A DNA stretch of 46,472 nt from Pontimonas sp964350865 (lineage in GTDB: Bacteria > Actinomycetota > Actinomycetes > Actinomycetales > Microbacteriaceae). The stretch covers positions 1 to 46,472 of the forward strand of contig CAYGLJ010000007.1 of the NCBI GenBank assembly GCA_964350865.1, in the 5' to 3' direction. Positions 1 to 7,619 of this stretch are shown piece by piece. Position 1 is the first letter of the stretch. Every line of letters begins with the position of its first letter. A model generated the notes under the pieces. That model ran no database searches. It had not been told where the DNA came from and saw nothing but the letters and a program-made list of their open reading frames with translations. A program made the translations under genes and the position numbers.

Positions 1-135
1 CAGGATGACTTCCTCGGACAGGGCTACATCTATGAGGCTCTTGCCTTTGTGAGCCTGCTGTTCTGGGTTGGTTCGTATGTGATGAGTAGGGAAAGCCAGA
101 GACTGGAAAAGAGACTGGGAGTGGGTCAGCGATGA
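1..135 (+). CDS. Amino-acid ABC transporter permease, C-terminal end (partial)
   Basis: The first 44 codons in frame 1 read to a TGA. They hold one last hydrophobic stretch (EALAFVSLLFWVGSYVM) and a basic amphipathic tail (SRESQRLEKRLG). This ending is typical of HisM/GlnP-type permeases of polar amino-acid importers. The stop overlaps the ATG of the next gene in an ATGA, so the permease and its ATPase are translationally coupled. The substrate cannot be read from this fragment and the rest lies outside the window. Confidence 0.75.
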   Translation, partial: QDDFLGQGYIYEALAFVSLLFWVGSYVMSRESQRLEKRLGVGQR

Positions 136-917
136 GTAAAAAAGTCTTCACCGATGCAACGCAAATGTCGGGGAACCGCAGCGAGGCGGACGCGATTGTT
201 GTGATGGACGGCGTGTACAAGCGCTTCAAAGATTTTGAGGCTCTGAAAAACATCAATTTTCGCGTCGGAAAGCAAGAAGTGGTGGTCGTTATTGGCCCCT
301 CTGGTTCTGGAAAATCAACGCTGATTCGCTGTATTAATAGGCTCGAAGAGCATGACGCTGGGCGCATCACGGTCGATGGCACCGAACTCACCATGGATAT
401 TCGTAACATCCAAGAGATTCGCAAGGAAACCGGAATGGTCTTCCAGAACTTCAACCTCTTCCCGCACCTGACCGTGCTCACCAATGTGGCCATCGGACCC
501 CGGCAAGTACGCAACATGCCCAAAGCCAAAGCTGAAGAGTTAGCTCTCGAACTGTTGACACGAGTGAAAATTCCCGAGCAGGCGGACAAATTCCCTTCTC
601 AACTTTCCGGTGGTCAGCAGCAACGAGTGGCCATTGCAAGAGCACTGGCCATGAAACCCAAGGTGATGCTTTTTGACGAACCCACCTCTGCCCTGGACCC
701 CGAAATGATTAACGAGGTCCTCGATGCAATCAAGGAGCTGGCGGCCGAGGGTATGACCATGGTGGTAGTGACCCATGAGATGGGCTTCGCCCGCGAGGTT
801 GCTGACCGGGTGGTCTTTATGGCCGATGGAGAGATCGTCGAAGTGGGGACGCCGTCTGAGCTGTTCGATAACCCGCAAGAAGAGCGTACGAAGAAATTCC
901 TGTCACAGATTCTCTAG
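132..917 (+). CDS. Polar amino-acid ABC transporter ATP-binding protein (GlnQ/HisP family)
   Basis: This is the ATPase of an amino-acid importer, acting at the inner face of the membrane with the permease upstream. It shows Walker A (GPSGSGKST, residues about 55-63), a Q-loop (MVFQNFNLFPH), the signature LSGGQQQRVAIARAL, Walker B (VMLFDEPTSALDPE) and the switch histidine (VVVTHEMGFA). The wording matches the GlnQ/HisP/ArtP group, which usually handles glutamine, glutamate, histidine or arginine. The chosen start gives about 20 residues more than usual but forms the ATGA overlap with the permease. The M at residue 25 is an alternative start. The precise substrate is unknown. Confidence 0.92.
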   Translation: MSKKVFTDATQMSGNRSEADAIVVMDGVYKRFKDFEALKNINFRVGKQEVVVVIGPSGSGKSTLIRCINRLEEHDAGRITVDGTELTMDIRNIQEIRKETGMVFQNFNLFPHLTVLTNVAIGPRQVRNMPKAKAEELALELLTRVKIPEQADKFPSQLSGGQQQRVAIARALAMKPKVMLFDEPTSALDPEMINEVLDAIKELAAEGMTMVVVTHEMGFAREVADRVVFMADGEIVEVGTPSELFDNPQEERTKKFLSQIL

Positions 918-944
918 AGTCCACGCCCCTGTTGCGCTCCGCCG

Positions 945-950
945 TAGACT
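945..950 (+). promoter_or_regulatory. -10 box (TAGACT) for the mechanosensitive channel gene
   Basis: TAGACT fits the TANNNT -10 consensus used at many starts in this window. It lies 29 bases before the ATG at 980, so this transcript would have a short leader. An AGGGG Shine-Dalgarno sequence sits just upstream of the ATG. No convincing -35 box is visible. Confidence 0.45.
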
Positions 951-979
951 AGAAATCTCATACGTAACCAGGGGATTTC

Positions 980-2044
980 ATGGATATTTGGCTCACCGTC
1001 GGCACCTCCGCTCTTGTCACGCTGAGCATTGCTGTTGGCGTTCTTTTTGCTATTTGGCTCTTTGTCAGAATCGCGGGCAAGAAAGTTGAATGGCTGACAC
1101 CGGCATATGCCGATATCCGCCCCCGATTGCGCTTTTTTGTCCTCACCTTCGCCCTCCTGATCAGCACAATGGTCGTGGAACGCCCCGACGATCTGTGGTG
1201 GGTGGCGGTATCACAGGGATTGCTCATTCTGTTGATTCTCTCCGGGGGCTTCCTTGTTCAAGAGGTCGTGAATTATTCGGTCTCTCGCATCATTGAAAGG
1301 TTTGAGAACGGAGATCAGTCCGACGCGGAAGTCCGTCGGATCACCACCCAACTGCGACTCCTCCGTCGGTTGGCAAACGTGATTATTGCTATTCTCGCCA
1401 TCGGATTTGCGCTCTTCACATTTCCCGCTGTCCAAGGCGTGGGAGCAGGGTTACTCGCATCCGCCGGTGTGCTCAGCGTTATCGGCGGTTTGGCCGCCCA
1501 GTCTGTCCTGGGGAACCTTTTTGCGGGAATCCAACTGGCCTTTAGCAACGCCATTCGGGTCGGGGATGTCGTCGTTGTCAAAGATGAGTGGGGCACTGTC
1601 GGCGAAATCACCCTTTCCTATGTCGTCATCTATATCTGGGATGAGCGTCGTTTGATTGTGCCCTCCACTCACTTCACCTCCGAGGCATTCGAAACCTGGA
1701 CGCGCAAGAGCTCCAAAGTCCTCGGGACAGTCTTTATGGACGTGGACTGGCGAGTGCCCCTGGAAGACGTTCGCAAGGAATTCGAGGCGTTCCTCGAGAA
1801 AAACCCGCTGTGGGACCACCGGGCGTCTAGCGTCCTTGTCACCGACGCTGTCGGAGGCTATGTGCAGTTGCGTTTCCTCGTGTCCGCAGAGGATTCTTCC
1901 AAGCAGTGGGATCTTCGGTGCGAAGTCCGCGAACATATGGTGACCTGGTTGCAAAAGAATCATCCAGAAGCCCTTCCTCTGTCCCGGATCTCGCTCGACA
2001 ACCCTGAGTCTTCGCGGAAAAGCCGGATAAAGTCCTCTTCGTGA
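980..2044 (+). CDS. MscS-family mechanosensitive ion channel
   Basis: A 354-residue membrane protein that should open under membrane tension to release solutes during hypo-osmotic shock. Hydrophobic segments lie at about residues 5-30, 50-66, 74-96, 132-150 and 155-187. The last one carries the pore-lining MscS signature rich in Gly and Ala (GLAAQSVLGNLFAGIQLAF), followed by the cytoplasmic beta domain (VGDVVVVKDEWGTVGEI). It has extra N-terminal membrane helices compared with E. coli MscS. The ATG follows AGGGGATTTC, a usable ribosome site. Its TGA overlaps the GTG of def by four bases. Confidence 0.9.
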   Translation: MDIWLTVGTSALVTLSIAVGVLFAIWLFVRIAGKKVEWLTPAYADIRPRLRFFVLTFALLISTMVVERPDDLWWVAVSQGLLILLILSGGFLVQEVVNYSVSRIIERFENGDQSDAEVRRITTQLRLLRRLANVIIAILAIGFALFTFPAVQGVGAGLLASAGVLSVIGGLAAQSVLGNLFAGIQLAFSNAIRVGDVVVVKDEWGTVGEITLSYVVIYIWDERRLIVPSTHFTSEAFETWTRKSSKVLGTVFMDVDWRVPLEDVRKEFEAFLEKNPLWDHRASSVLVTDAVGGYVQLRFLVSAEDSSKQWDLRCEVREHMVTWLQKNHPEALPLSRISLDNPESSRKSRIKSSS

Positions 2045-2628
2045 CGATTCGCCCTATCCGCATCACCGGAGACCCGGTTCTTCACTCCCCCGCAGCACCT
2101 GTCACCCGATTTGACGACGAGCTGCACGAGCTACTCGCCGACATGGTCGACACCATGCGCGCGGCACCCGGTGTGGGACTCGCTGCTCCTCAGATTGGCG
2201 TCTCACAGCAGGTGTTTGTCTGGGAGTGGACGGATGACGACGGGATTCTCCAGGAAGGTGCCATCATCAACCCCACCCTCCACGTGGGCCCTCTTGAGCG
2301 GAGAAAGGCGGACGCCGAGGAGGACCTTGAGGGTTGCCTCTCTGTGCCCGATTTTCGCTACCCCCTGGTGAGAGCTAACAGGGTGGTACTTCGGGGCACC
2401 ACACCCCAGCAAACCTCGCTACAGATCACCGCAGAAGGGTGGTTGGCGAGGATTTTCCAGCACGAGTTTGATCATCTTCAGGGAAAGCTCTATGTCGATC
2501 ACTTGCCCTGGCGCCTGAGAAGAACCGCTCGGAAAGAAGTTCGAGCTGAAGGCTTTGGAATCCCTGGAAAATCCTGGCTACCCGGTGTGGATGATTTCGA
2601 GTCAGACCATGAGGTCGAAGAAGCGTAA
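2041..2628 (+). CDS. def: Peptide deformylase
   Basis: Removes the N-formyl group from nascent proteins. All three deformylase motifs are present: GVGLAAPQIG (residues 44-53), EGCLSVP with metal ligand Cys99, and HEFDHLQG with metal ligands His141 and His145 and catalytic Glu142. The start is a GTG inside the GTGA overlap with the channel gene. The 195-residue length and acidic C-terminal tail fit actinobacterial enzymes. The last 27 bases overlap the end of azlD on the other strand, so the two genes are convergent and interleaved at their 3' ends. Confidence 0.95.
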   Translation: MTIRPIRITGDPVLHSPAAPVTRFDDELHELLADMVDTMRAAPGVGLAAPQIGVSQQVFVWEWTDDDGILQEGAIINPTLHVGPLERRKADAEEDLEGCLSVPDFRYPLVRANRVVLRGTTPQQTSLQITAEGWLARIFQHEFDHLQGKLYVDHLPWRLRRTARKEVRAEGFGIPGKSWLPGVDDFESDHEVEEA

Positions 2629-2916
2629 GCCTGCCGCCACTGCACCTGCCGCCAGCAAGACAACGAGAAACGGTGCTCGGAAATAGAGCAGTAGTGCAGC
2701 AACTCCCACCGCGGGCACTCGAGCATCAAGACCAATTCCCATCCCGGACTGCAACGTCTGCGAGACCACGAGAGAGGCGAGCAGCGCGACGGTCACCAAA
2801 CCGGCCACTCGAGACATGAGAGCCCCCTCCACGAACCGGGGAGGGACGAGGTAGCCGAGGTTCTTCAGCGCCCACACCACCAGCCCGGCAGCGATCAGCG
2901 CAATCCACACCGTCAC
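2602..2916 (-). CDS. azlD: Branched-chain amino-acid exporter small subunit, AzlD family
   Basis: A 104-residue hydrophobic protein with about three to four membrane segments and the AzlD-type start (IALIAAGLVVWALKNLGYLVP). AzlD acts with the larger AzlC as an exporter of branched-chain amino acids or analogues. The GTG start overlaps the azlC TGA by four bases (GTGA), so the two are translationally coupled. The end overlaps convergent def by 27 bases. Substrate specificity within the family varies and is not shown by the sequence. Confidence 0.88.
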   Translation of the reverse strand: MTVWIALIAAGLVVWALKNLGYLVPPRFVEGALMSRVAGLVTVALLASLVVSQTLQSGMGIGLDARVPAVGVAALLLYFRAPFLVVLLAAGAVAAGLRFFDLMV

Positions 2917-3638
2917 GAGTCTCCCCCATCTGTTCGAGCGGGGGCGTGTGGAGCAACCCTATGCCGGTAGATTGCCAGCACAATTCCCACCCCCGCCGCA
3001 GCCAGAACAGGTATCCCTGCGGGAACCACCGGAATGAGAACCACGGTGACCGCCGCGGCTGCAATAGCGACCGCAACCGGCTCCTTGGAGACCAAACGTG
3101 GCCAGAGGAGCCCCAGAAACGCCGCTGCTGCCACAGCATCAAGGCCCCACGTGCGAACATCGCCCAGCGCATCACCGGCCAACGCGCCGATCAGTGTCGC
3201 AAGATTCCACCCCACATACAAGACAAGTGCCGTCGCCCAGAAACCGTGCCGGGCTGATTCTTGGTCGGGCTGAGAAATCGCCACCGCGGTGCTCTCATCT
3301 ACTGTCAGATGCCCCGCAAGAGCCCTCTTCCAGAATCCCGGACCAATCAGGGGCGACATACGCAGTGCATACAGACCATTTCGAATGCCCAGGAGACCGG
3401 CAGAAGCTATCGCTGCTCCCGCAGCGGCTACTCCCCCGGTGCCGATGATCCCAATGAAAGCGAACTGAGATGCCCCCGAAAACATGAGGAGGCTCAGCAC
3501 CATCGTCTGCCACACGGTGAAGCCCAACGCGACGGAGAGCGCTCCAAAGGAAACACCGTAAAGCGACACAGCCGCGGCGACCTGGATTCCTTGAGACCTC
3601 GCGCGACGATTGTGGGCGTCCTGAAACTCCTCAGTCAC
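2913..3638 (-). CDS. azlC: Branched-chain amino-acid exporter large subunit, AzlC family
   Basis: A membrane protein of about 241 residues with the AzlC core (GVSFGALSVALGFTVWQTMVL, then FSGASQFAFIGIIGTGG and ESTAVAI). It pairs with AzlD downstream to export branched-chain amino acids. The reading frame stays open upstream to 3758, but that extension runs through the kinase gene and is not hydrophobic. A GTG at 3638 gives the normal family length and overlaps the kinase stop by eight bases. Kinase, azlC and azlD therefore look like one operon. Confidence 0.88.
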   Translation of the reverse strand: MTEEFQDAHNRRARSQGIQVAAAVSLYGVSFGALSVALGFTVWQTMVLSLLMFSGASQFAFIGIIGTGGVAAAGAAIASAGLLGIRNGLYALRMSPLIGPGFWKRALAGHLTVDESTAVAISQPDQESARHGFWATALVLYVGWNLATLIGALAGDALGDVRTWGLDAVAAAAFLGLLWPRLVSKEPVAVAIAAAAVTVVLIPVVPAGIPVLAAAGVGIVLAIYRHRVAPHAPARTDGGDS

Positions 3639-4539
3639 GAGCCTCCGAGCTCTGCGTATTGACCCCGTGGACACCGTTATGGAATTTGAGAGTGGGGAAG
3701 GCTGCCGAGACACTAAAGCCGACGCCTGGAACTCGGTGCGCAGAGAAAACGCCACCAAAAGTCTCGGTTCGCGTCTGCATTTCTTTCATTCCTCGCCCCG
3801 ACAAAATTTCGACGAGGGCTGCCTGGTCATCCTCAATCGTGTAACCAGCGTCGTCAGGTGACATAAAACGTCGTCTTGCACGGGTGCCATCGTCATCGAC
3901 GCGCACATGCAGACCTTGCGCACTCCAGCTCATCCCGACTTTCACGGTGGTTCCTGGGCCGCCATGAGCCCGAGTGTTATTCAGGCTTTCTTGCAGAATT
4001 CTGAAAATGGCGAGTTCAGCGCTGGGAGTAATTGAGAACGGTTCGCCACTTTCTTCAAACTTCACCGTGATTCCTGACTCGTTCATGGCTTCGAACAAGT
4101 CATGAATGGACACGAGACTGGGGAGATTCGCTACTTCTTCTGCCCCGTCACGCGATACGTTGACGACTCGCCTAATGTCGCTGAGCACCGCCCTCGCGGA
4201 GTCGGCAATTGCTTCAGCGGCCCGAGAGGCCACTTGGGGGTCCGAAACTGCCGTGAATTTTGCTCCCTCTGCTTGCGAGATCAAGCTGGTCAAGGTCGCT
4301 GCAGCTGCATCATGAACCTCACTGATGACACGCATACGGTCCGCCTGCTCGGCAAGCTTTACCTCCAGCTCTGACTTCTCCACATAGTCTTCAAAGGCGT
4401 CATCGAGCGACGCCTGAGACACATCAGATGAGGACCGCCCACGCAGGGCAAGCCAAACAATGAGGCCCAGCGCAATGACCAAGAGTCCCGCCAGTGTGGG
4501 AATCAACCACATGGACTGTGTTGCCAGAAAGCCTGACAT
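3631..4539 (-). CDS. Membrane-anchored NarL-type sensor histidine kinase, orphan
   Basis: About 302 residues. One N-terminal membrane helix (residues 10-33) is followed by a charged coiled-coil-like linker, a DHp segment with the phospho-acceptor motif SEVHDAAAATLTSLI (His76), and a C-terminal ATPase domain with N-box ESLNNTRAHG, the VDDDG motif and GRGMKEM. This layout matches LiaS/NarX-type (HisKA_3) kinases. It lacks a recognisable sensor domain outside the membrane, and no response regulator is adjacent. The longer frame to 4605 would run into the tRNA, so the ATG at 4539, preceded by AAAGGGACTC, was chosen. It overlaps azlC by eight bases, which suggests a joint function with the exporter. 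Confidence 0.78.
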   Translation of the reverse strand: MSGFLATQSMWLIPTLAGLLVIALGLIVWLALRGRSSSDVSQASLDDAFEDYVEKSELEVKLAEQADRMRVISEVHDAAAATLTSLISQAEGAKFTAVSDPQVASRAAEAIADSARAVLSDIRRVVNVSRDGAEEVANLPSLVSIHDLFEAMNESGITVKFEESGEPFSITPSAELAIFRILQESLNNTRAHGGPGTTVKVGMSWSAQGLHVRVDDDGTRARRRFMSPDDAGYTIEDDQAALVEILSGRGMKEMQTRTETFGGVFSAHRVPGVGFSVSAAFPTLKFHNGVHGVNTQSSEARD

Positions 4540-4581
4540 GAGTCCCTTTCTGTGGGAGTTGTGGGGATAGAGAGGGAGTTG

Positions 4582-4654
4582 CTCCTCGACTTGGACTCGA
4601 ACCAAGAACCTACCGGTTAACAGCCGGTTGCTCTGCCAATTGAGCTATCGAGGA
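4582..4654 (-). tRNA. tRNA-Asn (anticodon GTT)
   Basis: A complete 73-nt cloverleaf reads on the minus strand. The 5' acceptor arm TCCTCGA pairs fully with TCGAGGA before discriminator G. The D arm is GCTC-AATTGGCA-GAGC. The anticodon stem ACCGG/CCGGT holds loop CTGTTAA with anticodon GTT. The T arm CTTGG-TTCGAGT-CCAAG is standard. The 3' CCA is not encoded in full (G then CAA), so it would be added after transcription. The kinase gene starts 42 bases downstream on the same strand and may share its transcript. Confidence 0.95.
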
Positions 4655-4712
4655 TTACGACGCTAAGCCACGATGCTACCAGAGCAGCACCGGCCGTTTT
4701 CGCCCTCCTAGG

Positions 4713-5705
4713 CTAGTAGCCAGCCTCCACATCGACAACACCGACCAGGGGGTTGCCCCCCACATAGGAGGCCACATTGGCACTGATTCGCCTCGCCAAC
4801 AGCGGCACCGTCATGGGCGGAGTGTCAGCAGAATGCGACGTGATCACAATCCTTTTCTCCCGCCAGATGGGGTGATCATTCGGGAACGGTTCAGGGTCCA
4901 TCACGTCCAGTCCCGCGCCAAAAAGGTTCCCCGTTGATACGGCATCGAGAACTGCATCCGCATCCACGAGCGAACCGCGAGCAATATTGACCAGCACCGC
5001 GTGAGCAGGCATCAGTGCAAGCTCTCGCTCGCCGATGACGTGAGCGGTCTCGCGTGTCGCCGCGGCGGCAACGACTACGGCGTCTGCATCCGGCAGAACC
5101 TCGTGGAGGTGCTCGGGTGAGACGGTGGCGGTCGCTCCAGGCACCTCGCCGTCACTTCGTCGCACGACGGTAACCCGCGGCCGAAAGGGCGCCACAAGGT
5201 CCAAGAAAGCTCGGGCCACCCCTCCCGCACCCAGAAGAACAATGTGCCGACCGAAAAGTGATAGCCCAGTTCGCTCGGCCTGCCAGTGCGCATCCCGAGC
5301 TTTCCTCGGGAGCTCGCGCATGGTGCCGAGCAGCAATGCCAGAGCGTGCTCTGCCACCGGCTCTGAATACGCACCTTTAGCCGACGTGACGACCGGGCGA
5401 CTGTCCTGAGACCGTGCTGCAATACCCGCCAGGACAGGCGCAAAAGCATCCACACCAGCCCACGGAAGTTGAATCCACTCGATACCGGGGTAGCGATCAA
5501 GGATTTCCTGGAGGGCTTCTGCTCCGCTCGGGCTCACCCAGAGCAAACCCCTTGTCGTCTCATCCAGAGGCTGGAGCGAGCCACCCCCCTGGACCACAGC
5601 GTCCACGAACATCTCTGTGGTGAAGGGCTCCATCGACACTGGTCCGCCCTGCAGGGCCGGGTGAGTGCGGGAGTCGCCACTCCACTCCTGGTGTTGAATC
5701 GCCAT
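4713..5705 (-). CDS. D-isomer specific 2-hydroxyacid dehydrogenase family protein
   Basis: A 330-residue NAD(P)-dependent oxidoreductase of the D-lactate/glyoxylate reductase superfamily. The Rossmann glycine motif is LLGAGGVARAF (about 158-167). Arg243 in VNIARGSLVDADAVLD, Glu272 in DPEPFPNDHP and His291 in SHSADTP are in the places of the catalytic Arg-Glu-His set. Its substrate cannot be told; candidates are glyoxylate, hydroxypyruvate or another 2-keto acid. The ATG overlaps the dnaG stop by one base (TAATG), so it is the tail gene of the dnaG transcript. An internal M at residue 25 is an alternative start. Confidence 0.85.
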   Translation of the reverse strand: MAIQHQEWSGDSRTHPALQGGPVSMEPFTTEMFVDAVVQGGGSLQPLDETTRGLLWVSPSGAEALQEILDRYPGIEWIQLPWAGVDAFAPVLAGIAARSQDSRPVVTSAKGAYSEPVAEHALALLLGTMRELPRKARDAHWQAERTGLSLFGRHIVLLGAGGVARAFLDLVAPFRPRVTVVRRSDGEVPGATATVSPEHLHEVLPDADAVVVAAAATRETAHVIGERELALMPAHAVLVNIARGSLVDADAVLDAVSTGNLFGAGLDVMDPEPFPNDHPIWREKRIVITSHSADTPPMTVPLLARRISANVASYVGGNPLVGVVDVEAGY

Positions 5706-7558
5706 TATTCGTCCCGCAACGCGCGCCGCTTGGCTTCAATTGTCACTAATTGCTCCTGAACCACGCGATAGCCGGCAGGATCCTCCGTGGCATCGGTGCG
5801 CTGCAGAGTGCTCATCAATTCGGCCTTCTGACGCAGCAAATCTCGGTCTAAGAGCGTCGCTGTAACTCCGAGGCAGTACCGCTCCGTCTGCGCTTTGCTC
5901 TCTGGAAGCGGGGCGACAGAGAGCTGCCCCACGAGGGGCTGTAAGGCCTCCGGTGTCTCCGCGGTCACCCGCGACACCCAGGCTCCGTCCTGATACTTGT
6001 CGAACACCGAGAGCATGGCATCACGCACAAGAGCGAGAGCCGCATGGGAGAACTGAGTCGACAAGACCGCGGTGGCACGCTCAGCAGGGACCACATCAGG
6101 GTGCTGAAGCAACACCATCAACACGTCTCTCTCCAGAGTGGTGACGGGGTCTTTAGAGAGTGACTCCATCGTGTACGGCTTGTCCCCCTCTGGCGCAGGG
6201 GTTGTTGGTGAACTGGCCGGAGCAGCTTTCGTGGCTCCAGCACGAATTTCTCGCAGCACATCATCGGGGTTCATCCCCAGCCATCCCGCCAATTCACGGG
6301 CATAGCCGTCTCGGATTACACGGTCTCGGATTCTTGAGACCACGGGTGCGGCCGCTCGCAACGCGAGCGTACGTCCCTCCACGGTGTTCAGATCACACTG
6401 GTTCATGACCTGTTTGATCATGAATTCATACATGGGTCGACGATGCGCAATTACTTCTCGAAGAGCCTCATCACCCTTCGTAATACGCACATCACAGGGG
6501 TCCAGGCCTTCCGGCGGAACGGCGACAAAAGTCTGTGCCGCAAAACGGGATTCTTCCGCAAAGGCCCGAGACGCTGCCTTCTGTCCTGCCTCATCTGGGT
6601 CAAAAGTGAAAATGACCTCGCCCTTTGTGGCCTGCGCTGGATCATCGGAGTCCCCGAGTACTCTGCGCACCACCGTGACGTGGTCTCCTCCAAACGCAGT
6701 ACCACAGGTGGCCACTGCGGTGGTGATTCCCGCAAGATGGCATGCCATCACGTCGGTGTAACCCTCGACGATAACGACCTGCCGTTGCTTCGCAATGTCG
6801 CGCTTGGCGAGATCGAGACCATAGAGAACCCGAGACTTGTGATACACCGCTGTCTCAGGAGTGTTGAGATATTTCGGACCTTGATCATCGTCACGGAGCT
6901 TTCGCGCCCCGAACCCAATGGTTTGACCGGTCACATCTCGAATTGGCCACACCAATCGCCCTCGGAACCTGTCATAGACGCCTCGGTCGCCCTGGGAGAC
7001 CAGCCCGGCGTCCAGGAGCTCCTGGATAGTGAAACCTGCTCCAACAAGATGTTTGGAGAGTGCATCGTATGACGCCGGCGCATAGCCCACCCCAAAGCGC
7101 TCGGCTGCGAGAGCATCAAACCCGCGCTCCCCCAGAAATGTCCTCCCCAGTTCAGCCTCTGGCTTACCCAGGTGCTCCCGAAAGAACTTCTCAGCTGCTT
7201 GGTTGGCGGCATAGAGGCGTGCTCGATTTCCCGCCGGAGCGCCACCACTGCCATCCTCATAGGTCAGCTGATACCCGACCCTCTCGGCGAGACGTTCGAC
7301 GGCCTCCTGAAAACTCAGGTGATCGATCTTCTGCAGAAAACTGTAGGCATCGCCACCCTCGCCGCATCCAAAGCAGTGATAGAACCCCGCTTGAGGGCGA
7401 ACATGAAAACTGGGGCTTCGCTCATCATGGAAGGGGCAGAGCCCCTTCATCGAGCCAACACCTGCGGACTTGAGCGTCACGTAATCGCCGACGACGTCGG
7501 CGATGTTGACGCGCTGGCGCACCTCATCGATGTCTCCGCGCTTTATCAACCCCGCCAC
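5705..7558 (-). CDS. dnaG: DNA primase
   Basis: Makes RNA primers at the replication fork. The 617-residue protein has the N-terminal CHC2 zinc finger (Cys41, His44, Cys62, Cys65 in CPFHDERSPS and YHCFGCGEGG), a catalytic core, the Toprim motifs VIVEGYTDVMACHLAGI and FTFDPDEAGQ, and a C-terminal helicase-binding region. The start is a GTG with no Shine-Dalgarno sequence. TAGACT lies exactly six bases upstream, so the transcript is probably leaderless. dgt lies upstream after a 61-base gap that holds this promoter and no obvious terminator. Confidence 0.96.
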   Translation of the reverse strand: MAGLIKRGDIDEVRQRVNIADVVGDYVTLKSAGVGSMKGLCPFHDERSPSFHVRPQAGFYHCFGCGEGGDAYSFLQKIDHLSFQEAVERLAERVGYQLTYEDGSGGAPAGNRARLYAANQAAEKFFREHLGKPEAELGRTFLGERGFDALAAERFGVGYAPASYDALSKHLVGAGFTIQELLDAGLVSQGDRGVYDRFRGRLVWPIRDVTGQTIGFGARKLRDDDQGPKYLNTPETAVYHKSRVLYGLDLAKRDIAKQRQVVIVEGYTDVMACHLAGITTAVATCGTAFGGDHVTVVRRVLGDSDDPAQATKGEVIFTFDPDEAGQKAASRAFAEESRFAAQTFVAVPPEGLDPCDVRITKGDEALREVIAHRRPMYEFMIKQVMNQCDLNTVEGRTLALRAAAPVVSRIRDRVIRDGYARELAGWLGMNPDDVLREIRAGATKAAPASSPTTPAPEGDKPYTMESLSKDPVTTLERDVLMVLLQHPDVVPAERATAVLSTQFSHAALALVRDAMLSVFDKYQDGAWVSRVTAETPEALQPLVGQLSVAPLPESKAQTERYCLGVTATLLDRDLLRQKAELMSTLQRTDATEDPAGYRVVQEQLVTIEAKRRALRDE

Positions 7559-7564
7559 AACGCC

Positions 7565-7570
7565 AGTCTA
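7565..7570 (-). promoter_or_regulatory. -10 box (TAGACT) giving a leaderless dnaG mRNA
   Basis: On the minus strand TAGACT is followed by GGCGTT and then the GTG start of dnaG. Transcription should begin at or next to the start codon. No ribosome-binding site precedes the GTG, which agrees with leaderless initiation. Confidence 0.6.
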
Positions 7571-7619
7571 GTTAGACAGCGCCTGTGACACATCGGGTGA
7601 AAAAGTGGGTGTGAAGAAC

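Noticed and set aside
1451..1963. A 170-codon minus-strand frame opposite the MscS gene
   Set aside because: The plus-strand protein has clear MscS motifs through this region; the antisense frame shows none.
3639..3758. Extension of azlC up to 3758
   Set aside because: The added 40 residues lie inside the kinase C-terminal part, are not hydrophobic and exceed the family length.
4540..4605. Extension of the sensor kinase frame up to 4605
   Set aside because: It would code through the 3' half of the tRNA-Asn gene, and the ATG at 4539 has a good ribosome site and begins just before the membrane helix.
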